The notes beneath the pieces are model-generated. The model did not search any database. It saw nothing but the letters and a program-made list of their open reading frames with translations, and was not told where the DNA came from. Shown piece after piece: positions 7,251 to 7,994 of a DNA stretch of 7,994 nt (position 1 is its first letter; each line of letters begins with the position of its first letter). A program made the translations under genes and the position numbers. The stretch lies in NCBI GenBank assembly GCA_020436865.1, contig JAGQXA010000467.1, forward strand, positions 1 through 7,994, read 5' to 3'. The DNA comes from Saprospiraceae bacterium (GTDB taxonomy: Bacteria > Bacteroidota > Bacteroidia > Chitinophagales > Saprospiraceae).

Positions 7251-7409
7251 GATTCGTAATGATGGTTTCCGGCGGCCGGTGGCCGGGAAATCGGATTTTT
7301 TCAAAGGTTTGCGGTGTGTCCGGCGGTGTTGCGCCCGGACGGCAGGCAGACAACGCGCGAATTTCTTTCACCAAAAATGAGCGGTGGAAGGCCCATAAGG
7401 TTGTATGTC
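7251..7409. other. uppS-bamA spacer with two GC-rich inverted repeats
   Basis: The 159-bp spacer has no coding sequence that I can support. It contains an inverted repeat at 7318-7340 (GTCCGG and CCGGAC arms, 11-base loop) and another at 7266-7290 (TTTCC-GGC with GCC-GGGAAA, one bulged G). In the uppS-to-bamA direction neither is followed by a U-tract, so neither looks like a classical terminator. The second ends 15 bases before ATG 7250 and might affect ribosome access. No convincing TAnnTTTG promoter element is visible on the minus strand; co-transcription from uppS is likely but not shown. Confidence 0.4.
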
Positions 7410-7994
7410 TTACACCAATTGTTCACTGATCTTGCCAAACCGACGTTCGCGATGTTGGTAGTCGATAATGGCCTGGTAGAGATCGTCTTTCCGGAAGTCG
7501 GGCCAATACGTAGGGGTAAAATAGAGTTCCGAGTAGGCGATCTGCCAGAGGAGGAAGTTGCTGATGCGGGTTTCGCCGCTGGTGCGGATCAACAGTTCAG
7601 GATCGGGCATGCCGCTGGTGTTCAGGGCATTAGCGAAAATATTCTCGTCGATGCTGTCAGCCGACAGGAGGCCCGCCTCGACCTGTTGGGCCAGGTCGCG
7701 TACCGCTTTCATGATCTCCCATTTCGCGCTGTAATTCAAGGCCAGCACCAGGTTCATGCGTTGGTTGTTGCGGGTGTCTTCCATGCCTTGCCGCAGCGCG
7801 CGGGAGCTCTTGGCGGGCAGTTTGTCGAGATCGCCGATGGCCAGCAGGCGGATATTGTTTTCGTTCAAGGTGTTGATCTCCGCCTGGATCGTCTCTACGA
7901 GGAGGGTCATCAAGGCGTTGATCTCGAGTTTAGGCCGGTTCCAGTTTTCGGTGGAAAAGGCATAGAGGGTCAGGTATTCGATGCCGAGTTCGGC
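7410..7994 (-). CDS. uppS: Isoprenyl transferase (undecaprenyl diphosphate synthase), N-terminus beyond window
   Basis: The enzyme condenses isopentenyl diphosphate units in cis to make undecaprenyl diphosphate, precursor of the lipid carrier for peptidoglycan and other cell-surface glycans, at the cytoplasmic face of the membrane. The frame is open to the right edge, giving 194 visible residues. Conserved family segments are present: YLTLYAFSTENWNRP (7-21), LALNYSAKWEI (84-94), and PDPELLIRTSGE (130-141) followed by RISNFLLWQIAYSELYF (143-159), which carry the arginines that bind the diphosphate of the incoming isopentenyl diphosphate. About 50 N-terminal residues, including the catalytic aspartate of the DGNGRWA region, lie outside the window. 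An in-frame TTG at 7913 and ATG at 7910 fall inside conserved sequence and are not the true start. The end HRERRFGKISEQLV is normal for the family. It lies upstream of bamA in the same direction, a known Bacteroidota arrangement. Confidence 0.95.
   Translation of the reverse strand, partial: AELGIEYLTLYAFSTENWNRPKLEINALMTLLVETIQAEINTLNENNIRLLAIGDLDKLPAKSSRALRQGMEDTRNNQRMNLVLALNYSAKWEIMKAVRDLAQQVEAGLLSADSIDENIFANALNTSGMPDPELLIRTSGETRISNFLLWQIAYSELYFTPTYWPDFRKDDLYQAIIDYQHRERRFGKISEQLV

Noticed and set aside
6675..7259. A 194-codon open frame on the plus strand opposite the start of bamA
   Set aside because: Same antisense shadow pattern as the longer frame; no domain or start context supports it.
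7251..7304. BamA starting at TTG 7304
   Set aside because: It would place 18 polar, basic residues before an otherwise normal signal peptide; internal ATGs at 7250 and 7238 fit better.
7410..7913. uppS as a complete 167-residue gene starting inside the window
   Set aside because: The frame continues to the right edge and encodes the conserved YLTLYAFSTENWNRP segment upstream, so the gene is merely cut by the window.

Overview
The window looks like a core-type chromosomal segment of a moderately GC-rich Bacteroidota member. Three things point there: an isoprenyl transferase gene (uppS) directly upstream of bamA, a phylum-typical gene order; a match to the TAnnTTTG promoter -7 element in a divergent spacer; and a CotH/lamin-tail surface-type protein of a kind common in marine and soil Bacteroidota. 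A Saprospiria-like origin is possible from the overall flavour, but I cannot prove it from sequence alone.

Layout: (1) 22-2373, plus strand, a large exported multidomain protein: chitobiase-like C-terminal domain, CotH kinase-like domain, InlB-B-repeat-like domain, lamin-tail domain and a C-terminal membrane anchor. (2) 2441-3523, minus strand, a complete single-protein Rieske non-heme iron oxygenase, convergent with gene 1 across a short spacer holding degenerate 9-bp repeats. (3) 3649-4590, plus strand, an inward-rectifier potassium channel of the KirBac type, divergent from the Rieske gene. (4) 4591-4682, a convergent spacer with a perfect 46-bp palindrome containing three evenly spaced GGATCC sites, probably a bidirectional terminator or a palindromic repeat element. 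(5) 4683-7250, minus strand, bamA, the outer-membrane protein assembly factor with five POTRA domains. (6) 7410-7994, minus strand, uppS, cut by the right edge so that its N-terminus is missing.

The uppS-bamA pair is an envelope-biogenesis unit: UppS makes the C55 lipid carrier for peptidoglycan and other glycans, and BamA inserts beta-barrel proteins in the outer membrane. The left-hand genes (CotH-like protein, Rieske oxygenase, Kir channel) are not obviously one pathway; each is separately oriented. I see no mobile element, CRISPR array, tRNA, rRNA or recognisable defence system. The points most worth a second look are the palindrome, the absence of the expected ompH/skp gene after bamA, the architecture of the CotH protein, and the orphan Rieske oxygenase with a variant second cluster motif.
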